Of a DNA stretch of 64,000 bases, positions 63,704 through 64,000 are shown piece by piece; the first letter of the stretch is position 1, and each line of letters starts with the position of its first letter. Source of the stretch: Geodermatophilus saharensis (GTDB taxonomy: Bacteria; Actinomycetota; Actinomycetes; Mycobacteriales; Geodermatophilaceae). Made by a program: the position numbers and the translations under genes. Location: assembly GCF_900188205.1 (NCBI RefSeq), contig NZ_FZOH01000002.1, positions 558,001-622,000 of the forward strand, read 5' to 3'. The notes under the pieces were generated by a model. That model saw only the letters and a program-made list of their open reading frames with translations. It was not told where the DNA came from and did no database searches.

Positions 63704-64000
63704 CCGGGCCCCGGTTGGTCTCGATCCTGCGGCAGGGGTCCTACCTGATCGCCTCGATCCACACCGCCCTCGACGACACGCAGATGACCGCGTTCCAGGA
63801 CGACCTGGTCGAGCGCATCGGCCGCGACCGCGCCCGGGGGGTGGTCATCGACGTCGCGGCGCTCGACGTGCTGGACTCCTTCGCCACCCGGACGCTGCGC
63901 ACGATCGGCGAGGTCGCCCGGCTGCGCGGCGCGGTGACGGTGGTGGTGGGCATCCAGCCGGAGGTGGCCTTCGCCATGGTGGCGCTGGGGATGGACACCG
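63700..64000 (+). CDS. rsbS: RsbS stressosome protein, partial at window edge
   Basis: The visible 100 residues are nearly a full STAS domain: VSILRQGSYLIASIHTALDDTQ, VERIGRDRARGVVIDVAALDVLDSFATRTL (Ser60, the site matching Ser59 of Bacillus RsbS) and VVVGIQPEVAFAMVALGMDT. Phosphorylation by RsbT would release the kinase. GTG 63700 overlaps the rsbR stop. The gene runs past 64000; an RsbT, RsbX or PP2C gene may follow outside the window. Confidence 0.92.
   Translation, partial: MTGPRLVSILRQGSYLIASIHTALDDTQMTAFQDDLVERIGRDRARGVVIDVAALDVLDSFATRTLRTIGEVARLRGAVTVVVGIQPEVAFAMVALGMDT

Overview
The window is very GC-rich, almost every codon ends in G or C, GTG starts are common and neighbouring genes often overlap as GTGA or ATGA. 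Together with mycobacterial-type families (Acg, Rv1733c-like, DevR/DevS, Ddn-like, 13E12/DUF222 HNH, fused acyl-CoA carboxylase) this points to an Actinomycetota chromosome, most likely Geodermatophilaceae (Blastococcus/Modestobacter/Geodermatophilus). That family placement is inference. No rRNA, tRNA or CRISPR array was recognised.

Positions 1 to about 40,000 form a dormancy/hypoxia island. It holds a heme-GAF histidine kinase of DevS type, a DevR/DosR-type regulator, four universal stress proteins, two Acg-family nitroreductase-like proteins, an Rv1733c-like membrane protein, two flavodoxin-domain proteins, a CBS-BON protein, a PPOX-fold protein, two zinc alcohol dehydrogenases, an F420-dependent Ddn-like protein, a GerW/YtfJ-like protein, an MreB-like protein beside a RodA-PBP2 fusion, two PAP2-kinase-type membrane proteins, one complete and one domain-deleted P-type ATPase, and many small membrane or hypothetical proteins. 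Most transcription units have 14-bp near-palindromes of the form GGG(A/C)C-N4-G(T/G)CCC upstream, which matches the half-site geometry of the mycobacterial DosR box. In seven cases the box centre is 42.5 or 43.5 bp from the first base of a possible start codon, which suggests DevR-activated leaderless transcripts and revises several starts.

Positions 40,000 to 48,900 are mixed: cold-shock-like, SDR and TspO genes, a TetR/membrane-protein divergent pair, a frameshifted DUF222/HNH gene whose start lies inside a perfect actinobacterial LexA (SOS) box, a Pro/Thr-rich secreted protein, an acetyltransferase, a secreted protein and a DUF2505 protein.

Positions 48,900 to 57,600 hold housekeeping or metabolic genes: a single-chain acyl-CoA carboxylase (BC-BCCP-CT), a Ser/Thr kinase, a K+ channel with an RCK domain, a DinB-type protein, an acyl-CoA dehydrogenase and a hemerythrin-domain protein. 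Positions 57,600 to 61,700 are an amide-use module: a MarR regulator divergent from an AmiC-like sensor without a signal peptide, then an APC permease translationally coupled to an acetamidase/formamidase.

From 61,737 to the right edge is a compact stressosome operon of unusual design. An ECF-like sigma factor, a ZAS-type zinc motif and an RsbT-type kinase are fused in one polypeptide, followed by overlapping rsbR and rsbS (the last cut by the window edge). This suggests a stressosome that releases a sigma factor directly, without RsbU, RsbV or RsbW. With the leaderless DevR box pattern, it is the most interesting content of the window.
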